Shown one piece after another: positions 1 to 6,886 of a stretch of DNA of 34,274 bases. The DNA comes from an uncultured Oscillospiraceae bacterium (lineage in GTDB: Bacteria > Bacillota > Clostridia > Oscillospirales > Oscillospiraceae): positions 1 to 34,274 of the forward strand of contig CANQTO010000029.1 of the NCBI GenBank assembly GCA_947626785.1, in the 5' to 3' direction. The notes below the pieces were generated by a model. That model was not told the origin of the DNA, did not search any database, and was given only the letters and a program-made list of their open reading frames with translations. The translations under genes and the position numbers were made by a program. Within the stretch, counting starts at the first letter, position 1. Each line of letters starts with the position of its first letter.

Positions 1-27
1 TCTGGCTTTCAATTCTTCGATTTTCAT
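1..27 (-). CDS. Start of a possible HTH-type small protein (partial, runs off the left edge)
   Basis: Only the first nine codons lie in the window, reading MKIEELKAR from the ATG at 25-27. Short XRE-type regulators of clostridial mobile and accessory regions often begin with a very similar peptide, so this may be such a gene, but nine residues prove nothing. There is no clear Shine-Dalgarno. A TAAAAT box lies 7 nt upstream of the ATG, which would fit a leaderless or very short-leader transcript. It is divergent from the putative small RNA to its right. Confidence 0.3.
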
Positions 28-86
28 ACTCTCATTTTACCATATCCCGTCAAATTTTTAAATGCTGTCGCCCTGACAATCATTCC

Positions 87-115
87 TTGACTCATTCCGC
101 CGATTGAGGTACAAT
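87..115 (+). promoter_or_regulatory. Sigma-A promoter of a putative small RNA
   Basis: TTGACT (87-92), a 17-bp spacer and TACAAT (110-115) form a near-consensus housekeeping promoter with an expected start near 122. No RBS plus start codon follows it, but a strong intrinsic terminator does (179-243). Confidence 0.7.
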
Positions 116-121
116 GGCAAT

Positions 122-243
122 GTGGAGTTTTCTAAGCTCCCATCGCGTAGAAAAGGATCAGGAGGATCCCAACCTCAAGGTCTATCAGTGCGCTAACCAA
201 AATGCTCGGCCAGGAGATTTCGGAGCACTGATGGACCTTTTTT
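122..243 (+). ncRNA. Putative ~122-nt small RNA with its own promoter and terminator
   Basis: The transcript is bounded by a near-consensus sigma-A promoter (87-115) and an intrinsic terminator. The terminator has a 13-bp stem (179-191 with 225-237, one G-U pair) followed by six T residues (238-243). The 33-nt loop could hold internal structure. A small 5' hairpin pairs GGAG (about 125-128) with CTCC (about 137-140). An ORF crosses the unit (114-296), but its first ATG overlaps the -10 box, it has no RBS and it runs through the terminator, so coding is unlikely. I do not recognise the RNA: it lacks the SRP RNA core, and it is shorter than 6S RNA and has none of its visible features. It may be a regulatory RNA of the core genome or belong to the accessory left edge. 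Confidence 0.5.
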
Positions 244-366
244 CATGCTTTCCGCGAGCCGTCTTTATCTTTATGAAAGTCTCTCTCCAACGCTGAGCTG
301 GATGAACTGCTTCCGCGGCATCAATGAATACAAGCGTCTCTCTTACAGAATGACAACATGATTTGA

Positions 367-413
367 TCAATGGAGCTGTAGCAAAACTTGCCGTTTCGCT
401 ACAGCTCCATTGA
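367..413. terminator. Large perfect hairpin between the sRNA region and the HNH gene
   Basis: A 16-bp perfect inverted repeat (367-382 with 398-413) encloses a 15-nt loop whose AAAC and GTTT can extend the stem. It starts 5 bp after the stop of the minus-strand HNH gene. Neither side has a good T-run, so it may be a transcript-end stabilising hairpin, a weak bidirectional terminator, or a small repeat element. The 244-366 stretch before it holds no gene or clear signal. Confidence 0.55.
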
Positions 414-417
414 ACTA

Positions 418-1530
418 TTATTCTTTGTTTTCTGCTTGGTGCTGAATCAGATGCTTTAGCTGCTCGGGTGGTATTACTGCGTTTTTCTTGCGGTGTACCA
501 TGCTATGGCAATTTGAGCACAGGCAAACAAGGTCAGTTTCAGGGGTCACAACGACTTCTTCTCCATAAGAGCTGAGAGGCACCAAATGATGCACTTTTAT
601 GAAGTCTTTTCCGATTTCTCCATAAGCATCCAGGAAATCGAAGCCGCAAACGCAGCAAGTAAGTCTGCCTTCGCATTGCTCTTTTCGCAGAGCAATAGCC
701 TCTTCTCTGAGCAAAGGGTTTCGCTCATATCTGGTGGTATAGTAGACCACTTTCGCCCCTTCAATGCCGCTGCCAATCACTCTCGTCTCAAGGCGGTCAA
801 GCGGAGGATCGTTTTCCGGTTTTTCTTGAAGCCAAGAAGGCTTTTTGGGCTCCTGCTTATTCTCTATTTTGTAAAGCATAAACATAAAGCTCTGTGCATC
901 AATGAGCGATATTTCTTCATTGACATACAGCTTAAGCAGCTCTTGTATTTCTCGAAGAACGGAGAGATACTTCTGATATTCTTCCCACTTGAGTTGAGAC
1001 GATAGTTGAATTCTGCATTCAAGCAAACCAAGGAGTTTCGGATATGATTCCTGCCGCACAGAGAAAAATCTATCGCTGTCCTTTAAGAAAAAGAGGTATG
1101 AAACAACATATCCGCTGCCCAAAAAAGCAGATGCTCTCTTAAACATTTCCTGCTCGTCGCTCTCTGATGCAGAGAAAAAATCATAAAGAATAGCTTCGGC
1201 TTTACTTCGATTACGCCTCATATTTTCAATCGCTTTATATACATGCGAATCGAGTAGAAGCGCTCCTTTGCTTGGGCCAGGGATTGCTTTGTATAATAGC
1301 CGTTCCACGATATCAACGATTTCTTCTTTGTTTATCAAAGCCCCATCCGGTTTGTAGAGAAGACTTTTTGCTTCTTCCGAGATGCGATATTTGTATCCCT
1401 CTTCTTCTAAAACAATGCCGCTGTGAAAAGAAACGGGGCCATCATAGCCGTGAGAACACTGGCTGACAGCAAGTTCTCTCCATAGTGAAGTGAAGCACCT
1501 GTCGAAAGCTTTAGGATCAATAAACCGCAT
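418..1530 (-). CDS. HNH endonuclease-domain protein
   Basis: A 370-aa protein with a C-terminal HNH nuclease module. It has Zn-type CCVC (C292-C295), a catalytic HH pair (H314-H315) in VHHLVPLS, and CLCSNCHSMVH (C338, C341, H342, H346). This is the layout of McrA/5-methylcytosine-type HNH proteins that cut DNA using a metal ion in a beta-beta-alpha fold. The N-terminal ~270 residues, mostly predicted helical, are unrecognised and would normally supply target recognition. The start at 1530 is chosen because GGAGGG lies 7 nt upstream; an in-frame extension to 1611 lacks an RBS. A 13-bp palindrome (1546-1558) just upstream of the RBS could be an operator. There is no methylase or restriction partner nearby, so it could be an orphan methyl-directed nuclease, a phage-defence gene or a mobile-element remnant. 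Base composition is visibly more AT-rich than queA next door, which suggests transfer. Confidence 0.8.
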   Translation of the reverse strand: MRFIDPKAFDRCFTSLWRELAVSQCSHGYDGPVSFHSGIVLEEEGYKYRISEEAKSLLYKPDGALINKEEIVDIVERLLYKAIPGPSKGALLLDSHVYKAIENMRRNRSKAEAILYDFFSASESDEQEMFKRASAFLGSGYVVSYLFFLKDSDRFFSVRQESYPKLLGLLECRIQLSSQLKWEEYQKYLSVLREIQELLKLYVNEEISLIDAQSFMFMLYKIENKQEPKKPSWLQEKPENDPPLDRLETRVIGSGIEGAKVVYYTTRYERNPLLREEAIALRKEQCEGRLTCCVCGFDFLDAYGEIGKDFIKVHHLVPLSSYGEEVVVTPETDLVCLCSNCHSMVHRKKNAVIPPEQLKHLIQHQAENKE

Positions 1531-1545
1531 GTTTCTGCCCTCCGT

Positions 1546-1558
1546 ATGTAAGTTACAT
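1546..1558. promoter_or_regulatory. 13-bp palindrome upstream of the HNH gene
   Basis: ATGTAA-G-TTACAT is a perfect odd dyad directly 5' of the RBS of the HNH gene. Its position would suit a repressor or an RNA hairpin limiting translation. No cognate regulator is apparent. Confidence 0.3.
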
Positions 1559-1618
1559 TCAAAAGCCATGCCTGCTATAGCCACCTTAGAATGAGTGGCC
1601 GCTGGGCGCACAGCGACG

Positions 1619-1653
1619 AAAGCCCGGAAACCGCATGATTTTCGGGCTTTTTT
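1619..1653. terminator. Intrinsic terminator after queA
   Basis: An 8-bp stem AAAGCCCG (1619-1626) pairs with CGGGCTTT (1643-1650). It has six T's on the plus side and A-runs giving a short T-run on the minus side. It abuts the queA stop codon and separates queA from the HNH gene, though termination in the minus direction may be leaky. Confidence 0.65.
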
Positions 1654-2703
1654 CTATTCTTTGTTGGCGTCTGTCTGTACGCTTCCAATAAACATCGCAT
1701 CGCCAAACGAGAAAAATCTGTACCGCTGTTCCACCGCGCAGCGGTAGGCACGGAGGATATTTTCCCGGCCAGCCAGGGCGGAGACCAGCATGATGAGCGT
1801 GCTCTCCGGCAGGTGAAAATTGGTGACCAGCGCGTCGATGCACTTGAAGCGGTAGCCCGGATAGATAAAGATATCCGTCCAGCCGGAAGCAGCCGGCAAG
1901 CTCCCGTCCTCTTTGGCGAAGCTCTCCAGGGTCCGGCAGGAGGTGGTGCCCACGGCGACGACCCGCCCGCCCCGCCTCTTCGTCTCGGTGACGATCCGGG
2001 CCGTCCGCTCCGGGATCACGCAGAATTCAGCGTGCATGGGGTGGTCCTCGATCTCCTCCTCCTTCACCGGGCGGAAGGTCCCCAGACCCACATGGAGCGT
2101 CACGTAGCACAGCTGCACGCCCTTCTCTTCGATCTTCTTCAGAAGCTCTGGAGTGAAGTGCAGCCCGGCGGTGGGGGCGGCGGCGCTGCCCAGCTCCCGG
2201 GAATACACGGTCTGATAGCGCTCCGGGTCTGTCAGCTCCTCCTTTATGTAGGGCGGCAGGGGCATTTTCCCCAGCCGGGCCAGGGCCTCCAGAAAGACGC
2301 CCTCATAGTCAAATCGGACGATCCGGTTTCCGCCTTCCACCACAGACTCCACCGTGGCTTTCAGTTCGCCGTCGCCAAAGAGGAGCTCTGTGCCGGGCCG
2401 GGTCTTCTTGCCGGGGCGGCTCAGGCACTCCCAGCGGCCCTCCCCCAGGTCCCGCAGAAGCACCAGCTCCACCGCGCCCCCGGTGGGCCGGGCGCCGATG
2501 AGCCGGGCCGGCAGCACCCGGGAGTCGTTCATCACCAGGCAGTCCCCCGGCCGCAGGAAGGACGGCAGCTCATAAAAATGCCGGTGTTCTATAGCGCCGG
2601 TATCTTTATCCAGGCACATCAGGCGGGACGCGTCCCGTTTCTCCAGCGGCGTCTGGGCAATCAGCTCCTCCGGAAGGTCAAAGTAAAAGTCCGATCTCTT
2701 CAC
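1654..2703 (-). CDS. queA: tRNA preQ1(34) S-adenosylmethionine ribosyltransferase-isomerase
   Basis: A 349-aa cytosolic enzyme of queuosine biosynthesis. It transfers and isomerises the ribosyl moiety of S-adenosylmethionine onto 7-aminomethyl-7-deazaguanine at the wobble base of GUN-anticodon tRNAs, giving epoxyqueuosine. The family signature is clear from the start ([12 protein letters not shown], then [11 protein letters not shown]) through the [10 protein letters not shown] block and VGLGTFRPV to a C-terminal NFHLPESTL. Length matches the family (about 340-350 aa). The start is a GTG at 2701-2703 with AAAGGAG 8 nt upstream. It begins 13 nt after the stop of the SpoIID-domain gene on the same strand, so the two are probably co-transcribed from the sigma-A promoter at 4239-4267. 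Confidence 0.97.
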   Translation of the reverse strand: MKRSDFYFDLPEELIAQTPLEKRDASRLMCLDKDTGAIEHRHFYELPSFLRPGDCLVMNDSRVLPARLIGARPTGGAVELVLLRDLGEGRWECLSRPGKKTRPGTELLFGDGELKATVESVVEGGNRIVRFDYEGVFLEALARLGKMPLPPYIKEELTDPERYQTVYSRELGSAAAPTAGLHFTPELLKKIEEKGVQLCYVTLHVGLGTFRPVKEEEIEDHPMHAEFCVIPERTARIVTETKRRGGRVVAVGTTSCRTLESFAKEDGSLPAASGWTDIFIYPGYRFKCIDALVTNFHLPESTLIMLVSALAGRENILRAYRCAVEQRYRFFSFGDAMFIGSVQTDANKE

Positions 2704-2716
2704 AAAACAGTCTCCT

Positions 2717-4207
2717 TTAGGCCATATAGGCCCCGGTAAAGTAAAAACGCAGGATATCCTCGCAGTCGTAACCGTAGATCTTTGCCATGGCGTAGGCTCC
2801 CCATTGGCTCATGCCGCAGCTATGGCCCAAGCCGCTGCCCGTAAAGGTAAAGCTGCCGTCCGCCTTTTGCTCTATGGTAAAGCGTGGGCTGTTCAGGCCC
2901 AGGATGGTGTAGCAGCGCCGTCCCTGGATGAGGGCTTCCCCGCCATCTGCGTCGAGAAAATGGATGGCGATCACGTTTCCCGTGTCGGAGAGCTCCGGCT
3001 CCAAAGCGGAAACTGTCCCCAGCTCATAGCCGTCTCCCGCCAGCCGGGCGGCAATATTCTCGGCGCTTCTTGTGACGGTCCAGCTCTTGGCGGCATAGTC
3101 GACGGCCTCCTCAAAGGGGTCCGGCTTTCCGGTCAGATAGGGCCGGTCGGCGTCAAAGACGTTGCTCCCGTCCTCGGTAGCGCCGCCGTCCGCCGCGGAA
3201 TAGTAGGTCTCGCAGATCTCACCCCGGTAGCGCAGCAGCAGCCCGGCGGTGGACTCCGCCGCCGCGTCGGTGTTCTCGTTGGCCTCCAGGGTGCCCCGGT
3301 AGACCTGGCTGTAGGTGTCGTCCGTGATATCAAAGCCCTGTTCGCCGTACTGGTCCTGGTTATAGACCACATAGGTCCGGGCGCAGACGGCCTGGGCCCG
3401 CAGGGCCTCAAAGGGCCAGTTGTTGCCCATCTCATAGGGCAGCACGCCCTTCACATAGTCCTCCAGCCCCACGTAGTTGATCACGGTCAGCCGCCCGTCA
3501 GTCCCTGGGAGGCAGGCAAAGCCGCCCCGGTAACGCTCCCCAGCGTATTGGGTCAGCCCCTCACCCAAAGGGAAAAGCGCGACCTGACTGTCTTCTGGCT
3601 CATAGACCGTCTCCCCGGCAGCGTCCGTCACCAGCAGCTTCAGCTTCTCCGGCGTATAGGCCGCGCCCGGCAGCCGGAACCGGTCCCGGGCCGCCTCGGC
3701 CTCCTCCCGGCTGTCGTAACTGCCGTAGAGGACCCGGTACTCCCCTGCTATCTTCCGGGAAAAGCCCCCATAAGAGGCAGCCGCCTCCGCCGCCTCCCGG
3801 CGGCTCAGGTAGCTCTGCTCCAAAAGAATGTGCCAGGTGTGACCCTCGCTGAGACAGAGAATGTGGATCTCGCTGGCCTCTGTCCGGGCCAGCTCCGTAA
3901 ACTGCCGGTCCTCTCCATAACTGCCCAGGAGGAAGCCCGCGCCGGAGGGATCGACAAACACGGCCTCCTCCGCTGCGCCTTCCCCGTAGTCCAGACCGAT
4001 ACGCACGGTCTCCACCTCGACCGGCGGATCGTCATAGGCGGAGGCGTCCACATAGGCGCTCCGGTCCAGCTCTGTGCTCCCCACGCTCAGCGTGCCCTTG
4101 GGGGCAAGCCCAGGGTCCAGTTTTGCCGCCCCGGCCGCCGGGGCCGTCCGGCAGAGCAGGAGGGCCGCCACGGCCGCGCACAGGCTCCTTTTGTTCCGAG
4201 TTTGCAT
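2717..4207 (-). CDS. spoIID: SpoIID/LytB-domain protein (peptidoglycan lytic transglycosylase type)
   Basis: A 496-aa exported protein. The start at 4207 has GGAGGG 5 nt upstream and begins a signal peptide (basic MQTRNKR, then a hydrophobic Ala/Leu stretch to about residue 25). The middle (about 100-190) has SPOR-like repeats ([21 protein letters not shown], then [17 protein letters not shown]). The C-terminal half is the SpoIID domain: [24 protein letters not shown], a [12 protein letters not shown] block, and [13 protein letters not shown] near the end. Known SpoIID cleaves glycan strands of septal or forespore peptidoglycan during engulfment. The N-terminal SPOR-like part and a consensus sigma-A promoter (not a sigma-E site) suggest this may instead be a vegetative SpoIID/LytB paralogue acting on the cell wall. 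It is operonic with queA, and divergent from dapA. Confidence 0.88.
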   Translation of the reverse strand: MQTRNKRSLCAAVAALLLCRTAPAAGAAKLDPGLAPKGTLSVGSTELDRSAYVDASAYDDPPVEVETVRIGLDYGEGAAEEAVFVDPSGAGFLLGSYGEDRQFTELARTEASEIHILCLSEGHTWHILLEQSYLSRREAAEAAASYGGFSRKIAGEYRVLYGSYDSREEAEAARDRFRLPGAAYTPEKLKLLVTDAAGETVYEPEDSQVALFPLGEGLTQYAGERYRGGFACLPGTDGRLTVINYVGLEDYVKGVLPYEMGNNWPFEALRAQAVCARTYVVYNQDQYGEQGFDITDDTYSQVYRGTLEANENTDAAAESTAGLLLRYRGEICETYYSAADGGATEDGSNVFDADRPYLTGKPDPFEEAVDYAAKSWTVTRSAENIAARLAGDGYELGTVSALEPELSDTGNVIAIHFLDADGGEALIQGRRCYTILGLNSPRFTIEQKADGSFTFTGSGLGHSCGMSQWGAYAMAKIYGYDCEDILRFYFTGAYMA

Positions 4208-4238
4208 GTCATCCCTCCGCCGGTGGACCGGCTGCTTC

Positions 4239-4267
4239 ATTATAACAGATGTTCCGCCGCATTTCAA
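4239..4267 (-). promoter_or_regulatory. Sigma-A promoter of the spoIID-queA operon
   Basis: On the minus strand TTGAAA (4262-4267), a 17-bp spacer and TATAAT (4239-4244) give a near-perfect sigma-A promoter about 25 nt before the RBS. No match to the sigma-E type -35/-10 expected for a mother-cell spoIID gene is visible. Confidence 0.75.
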
Positions 4268-4351
4268 CGCCGCCAATCATAAAAGCTTGGCAGGCAGAAT
4301 ATAGTATTTCCGCACAAGCAGCATTTTAAATCGGGAGGTTGTGTAGTACCT

Positions 4352-5242
4352 ATGGTCAAAACACCTGTTTTTAAAGGCGCCTGCACGGCGGTCGTCACGC
4401 CCTTCGGCGAGCACGGCGTGGACTATGAGCGGCTCCGGCAGAGCATCGATTATCAGTACGAAAACGGCAGCGCCGCCATCGCCGTGTGCAGCACCACCGG
4501 GGAGAGCGTGACCCTCAGCGCGGAGGAACAGGAGGAGATCGTCCGCTTCTCCGTGCGGGAGAACCGGGGCCGGATGAAGATTTTGGTGGGCATCGGCAGC
4601 AACAACACCCAGACGGCCCTGCGCCGGGCAGAGACCGCCCGCTTCGCCGGGGCGGACGCGGTCCTGATGGTGACGCCCTATTATAACAAGTCCACCCAGA
4701 AGGGCATCATCGAGCACTTCAGCTATGTGGCCGACCGGGTGGACCTGCCCCTGATCCTCTATAACGTGCCCACCCGCACAGGCATCGGCATCACCGCCGA
4801 CAGCTACGAGGTCCTGTCCAAGCACCCCAATATCAACGGCGTCAAGGAGGCCTCCGGGGACATTTCCCTGGTGGGGCAGATCCGTAGCCGCTGCGGGGAC
4901 GATCTGTACGTCTGGAGCGGGAACGACAGCGACATCGTGCCCATCATGGCCCTGGGCGGCCTGGGCGTCATCTCCGTTGCCGGGAACATCGTCCCCGGCG
5001 TGGTCTCCAAGCTCTGCGCGCTGTGCCTAGAGGGGGACTATGCCGCGGCGGCGGAGCTGAACCGGAAGTACGCGCCTCTCTTCTCCGCCCTCTTTGTGGA
5101 GACCAACCCCATCCCCGTAAAGGCCGCCATGCGGCTGCTGGAGCGGGATTCCGGCAAGCTTCGCCTGCCCCTGACCGACATCTCCGACGAGCATCTGGCC
5201 GTCCTCCGTGGCGCTCTGCGGAATGTGGGACTGACGGTATAA
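4352..5242 (+). CDS. dapA: 4-hydroxy-tetrahydrodipicolinate synthase
   Basis: A 296-aa cytosolic aldolase condensing pyruvate and aspartate semialdehyde. It is the first committed step toward lysine and meso-diaminopimelate, and also feeds the spore dipicolinate route. Visible landmarks are the N-terminal GACTAVVTPF, CSTTGES (substrate-binding Thr pair), PYYNKSTQ, the YNVPTRTG block with the catalytic-triad Tyr (Y137), and the Schiff-base lysine in GVKEASGD (K165). Length is typical. GGGAGG lies about 13 nt before the ATG, slightly far. It is transcribed alone, divergently from spoIID-queA, and ends at a terminator shared with sigF. I see no lysine riboswitch in the 144-bp upstream gap and no convincing promoter there for this strand. 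Confidence 0.97.
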   Translation: MVKTPVFKGACTAVVTPFGEHGVDYERLRQSIDYQYENGSAAIAVCSTTGESVTLSAEEQEEIVRFSVRENRGRMKILVGIGSNNTQTALRRAETARFAGADAVLMVTPYYNKSTQKGIIEHFSYVADRVDLPLILYNVPTRTGIGITADSYEVLSKHPNINGVKEASGDISLVGQIRSRCGDDLYVWSGNDSDIVPIMALGGLGVISVAGNIVPGVVSKLCALCLEGDYAAAAELNRKYAPLFSALFVETNPIPVKAAMRLLERDSGKLRLPLTDISDEHLAVLRGALRNVGLTV

Positions 5243-5249
5243 GCATGAA

Positions 5250-5276
5250 AAAGCACCGCCTGAGCGGTGCTCTTTC
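5250..5276. terminator. Bidirectional terminator between dapA and sigF
   Basis: An 8-bp stem AGCACCGC (5252-5259) pairs with GCGGTGCT (5264-5271) with a 4-nt loop. It is flanked by AAAA and TCTTTC, so it can end both convergent transcripts. Confidence 0.8.
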
Positions 5277-5283
5277 ATTACCT

Positions 5284-5997
5284 TCACTTTTCTTCCAGCA
5301 GCAGGCGCAGGGCGTCCACGGCCCGGCGCTCCAGACGGGAGATCTGGACCTGAGACACCCGCATCACCTTGGCACAGTTCTGCTGGGTCATGCCGTGGTA
5401 GTAGCGCAGGGCCACCACCTGGCGCTCCCGCTCCGGCAGCTGCTCGATGGCCGCCCGGAGGGCCACATGTTCCAGCAGCTTCTCCTCGGCGCTAAAGTCC
5501 CCCAGCACCAGCTCCAGCGTGAAGCCGTCCTCTCCGGTCTCCCGCTGTAGGCTCTCGGCAGGGCCGGTGGCCGTCTCGGCAAAGGCGATGTCCTCCGGTG
5601 TCAGCCCCGTCTCCCGGGCCAGCTCAGAGAGGGTGGGCTCCCGGCCGATGCGCTGCTCCAGCGCCATGCGGGCGGCGCGGATCTGGGCCGCCTGCTCCTT
5701 CACGCCCCGGCTGACCTTCACGGCCCCGTCGTCCCGGAGAAAGCGCCGGATCTCCCCGGAGATTTTCGGCACGGCGTAGGTGGAGAACTTGGTGCCGAAG
5801 CTCACGTCAAAGCCCTCGATTGCCTTCAGAAAGCCCACACAGCCCAGCTGATACAGATCGTCCGGGTCCGCGCCCCGGCCGAAATAACGCCGGGCTATGC
5901 TCCAGATGAGGCCGGAGTTCTCTTCGATCAGCCGTCCGGCGGCCTCCCTGTCCCCCCGCTGGGCGGCCTGGATGGAGGCCAGCATGTCCTCGCTCAT
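5284..5997 (-). CDS. sigF: Forespore-specific RNA polymerase sigma factor F
   Basis: A 237-aa sigma-70 family factor, the first compartment-specific sigma of sporulation. It has region 2 (ENSGLIWSIARRYFGRGADPDDLYQLGCVGFLKAIEGFD, then FSTYAVPKISGEIRRFLRDDG), region 3 (about 100-160) and region 4 with the helix-turn-helix (LPERERQVVALRYYHGMTQQNCAKVMRVSQVQISRLE). It directs early forespore genes once released from SpoIIAB. Identity is fixed by gene order: it is the last gene of spoIIAA-spoIIAB-sigF and its ATG overlaps the spoIIAB stop by 4 nt (ATGA), implying translational coupling. Confidence 0.96.
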   Translation of the reverse strand: MSEDMLASIQAAQRGDREAAGRLIEENSGLIWSIARRYFGRGADPDDLYQLGCVGFLKAIEGFDVSFGTKFSTYAVPKISGEIRRFLRDDGAVKVSRGVKEQAAQIRAARMALEQRIGREPTLSELARETGLTPEDIAFAETATGPAESLQRETGEDGFTLELVLGDFSAEEKLLEHVALRAAIEQLPERERQVVALRYYHGMTQQNCAKVMRVSQVQISRLERRAVDALRLLLEEK

Positions 5998-6431
5998 AGG
6001 CGTCTGCGCTGGCGCAGGCCCCGCTGCATGAGGACTGTGGTCCCCTTCCCCGGCGTGGAGCGCACCCGGAGCTTGTCCATGAAGCTGCCCATGATGGTAA
6101 AGCCCATGCCGCTGCGCTCCTCCCCGCCGGTGGTGAAAAGGGGCTTCATGGCCTGCTCCACGTTTTCAATGCCCCTGCCCCAATCCCGAACGCTGATCTC
6201 CAGGATGCCGCCCTCTAAGATCCGGAGACGCATGGCGATCCGGCCCAGCTCCTCCGGATAGGCGTGGACGATGCAGTTGGTCACCGCTTCCGAGACCGCC
6301 GTCTTGATATCCCCCAGCTCCTCCAGCGTGGGGTCCAGCTGGGCCGCGAAGGCCGCGGCGGCGGAGCGGGCAAAGGCCTCGTTGCTGCTCTTGCTGAGAA
6401 ATTCCAGCTTTATGTAGTTTTCACTGTGCAT
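5994..6431 (-). CDS. spoIIAB: Anti-sigma F factor / SpoIIAA serine kinase
   Basis: A 145-aa GHKL-type kinase that holds sigma-F inactive and phosphorylates the anti-anti-sigma factor SpoIIAA. The ATP-binding boxes are visible: N box in EAVTNCIVHAY, G1 box DWGRGI and G2 box RSGMGFTIM, followed by GTTV. The N-terminus (KLEFLSKSSNEAFARSAAAAFAAQLDPT) matches the family. Start is an ATG with GGAGGG about 7 nt upstream. It follows spoIIAA by 28 nt and overlaps sigF by 4 nt. Confidence 0.96.
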   Translation of the reverse strand: MHSENYIKLEFLSKSSNEAFARSAAAAFAAQLDPTLEELGDIKTAVSEAVTNCIVHAYPEELGRIAMRLRILEGGILEISVRDWGRGIENVEQAMKPLFTTGGEERSGMGFTIMGSFMDKLRVRSTPGKGTTVLMQRGLRQRRRL

Positions 6432-6459
6432 GTTCCGTCCCTCCTGTTTGTCTGTGTAG

Positions 6460-6774
6460 TTATTTTCGGACAGCTACCGGCACCAGCCGGTCGATCCCCG
6501 AGGCGTCGATGACCCGCTGGGGCTGCCGGGCCGGGTTCTCGATCCAGGCCCGGCCCCCCAGCTCCTTCATCCGGCGGCTGACGCGGATGATGAGGGCCAC
6601 GCCGGAGGAGTCCATAAAGCTCAGGCCAGACATGTCCAGGGCGCAGTCCCGGGGCAGATACTCGTCGATGAGCTCGTCGATATCCCCCAGAGCCCCCCGG
6701 GCCTCGTGGTGGTCCAGCTCCCCCGCCAGATACAGAGTGAGCCTGCCGGCGGAAAATGCGCTGTTGATGGTCAT
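6460..6774 (-). CDS. spoIIAA: Anti-anti-sigma F factor (STAS domain)
   Basis: A 104-aa STAS-domain protein. In its unphosphorylated form it binds SpoIIAB and frees sigma-F. The phosphorylatable serine is in the MDSSGVALI motif, and LAGELDHHEAR is the typical early strand-helix. The start at 6774 (MTINSAFSAGR) has AGGAGAG 6 nt upstream; a longer in-frame ORF to 6819 runs into the valS terminator and is rejected. It is the first gene of the spoIIA operon. No SpoIIE-phosphatase gene is in the window. The valS terminator lies immediately upstream, leaving almost no room for a separate promoter. Confidence 0.95.
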   Translation of the reverse strand: MTINSAFSAGRLTLYLAGELDHHEARGALGDIDELIDEYLPRDCALDMSGLSFMDSSGVALIIRVSRRMKELGGRAWIENPARQPQRVIDASGIDRLVPVAVRK

Positions 6775-6794
6775 GATCTTCTCTCCTGTCTGGT

Positions 6795-6838
6795 AACAAA
6801 AAATGGCCGTGCGCACCATCTGTACGCACGGCCATTTT
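6795..6838 (-). terminator. Intrinsic terminator after valS
   Basis: A perfect 14-bp stem (6800-6813 with 6825-6838) and an 11-nt loop are followed on the minus strand by TTTTTTGTT. It ends valS transcription about 25 nt before the spoIIAA start codon. Confidence 0.92.
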
Positions 6839-6886
6839 ACCTTGTTTTCCGCGCAAATTCCGTCGAAAGAGGGGGCTTGCAGCTTC

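Noticed and set aside
114-296. 60-aa ORF over the putative small RNA
   Set aside because: Start overlaps the -10 box, there is no RBS, and the frame crosses the intrinsic terminator.
367-413. tRNA-like or riboswitch structure
   Set aside because: A single long stem, not a cloverleaf, with none of the conserved tRNA bases.
6775-6819. N-terminal extension of spoIIAA
   Set aside because: It would translate the valS terminator hairpin; the start at 6774 has a proper RBS.
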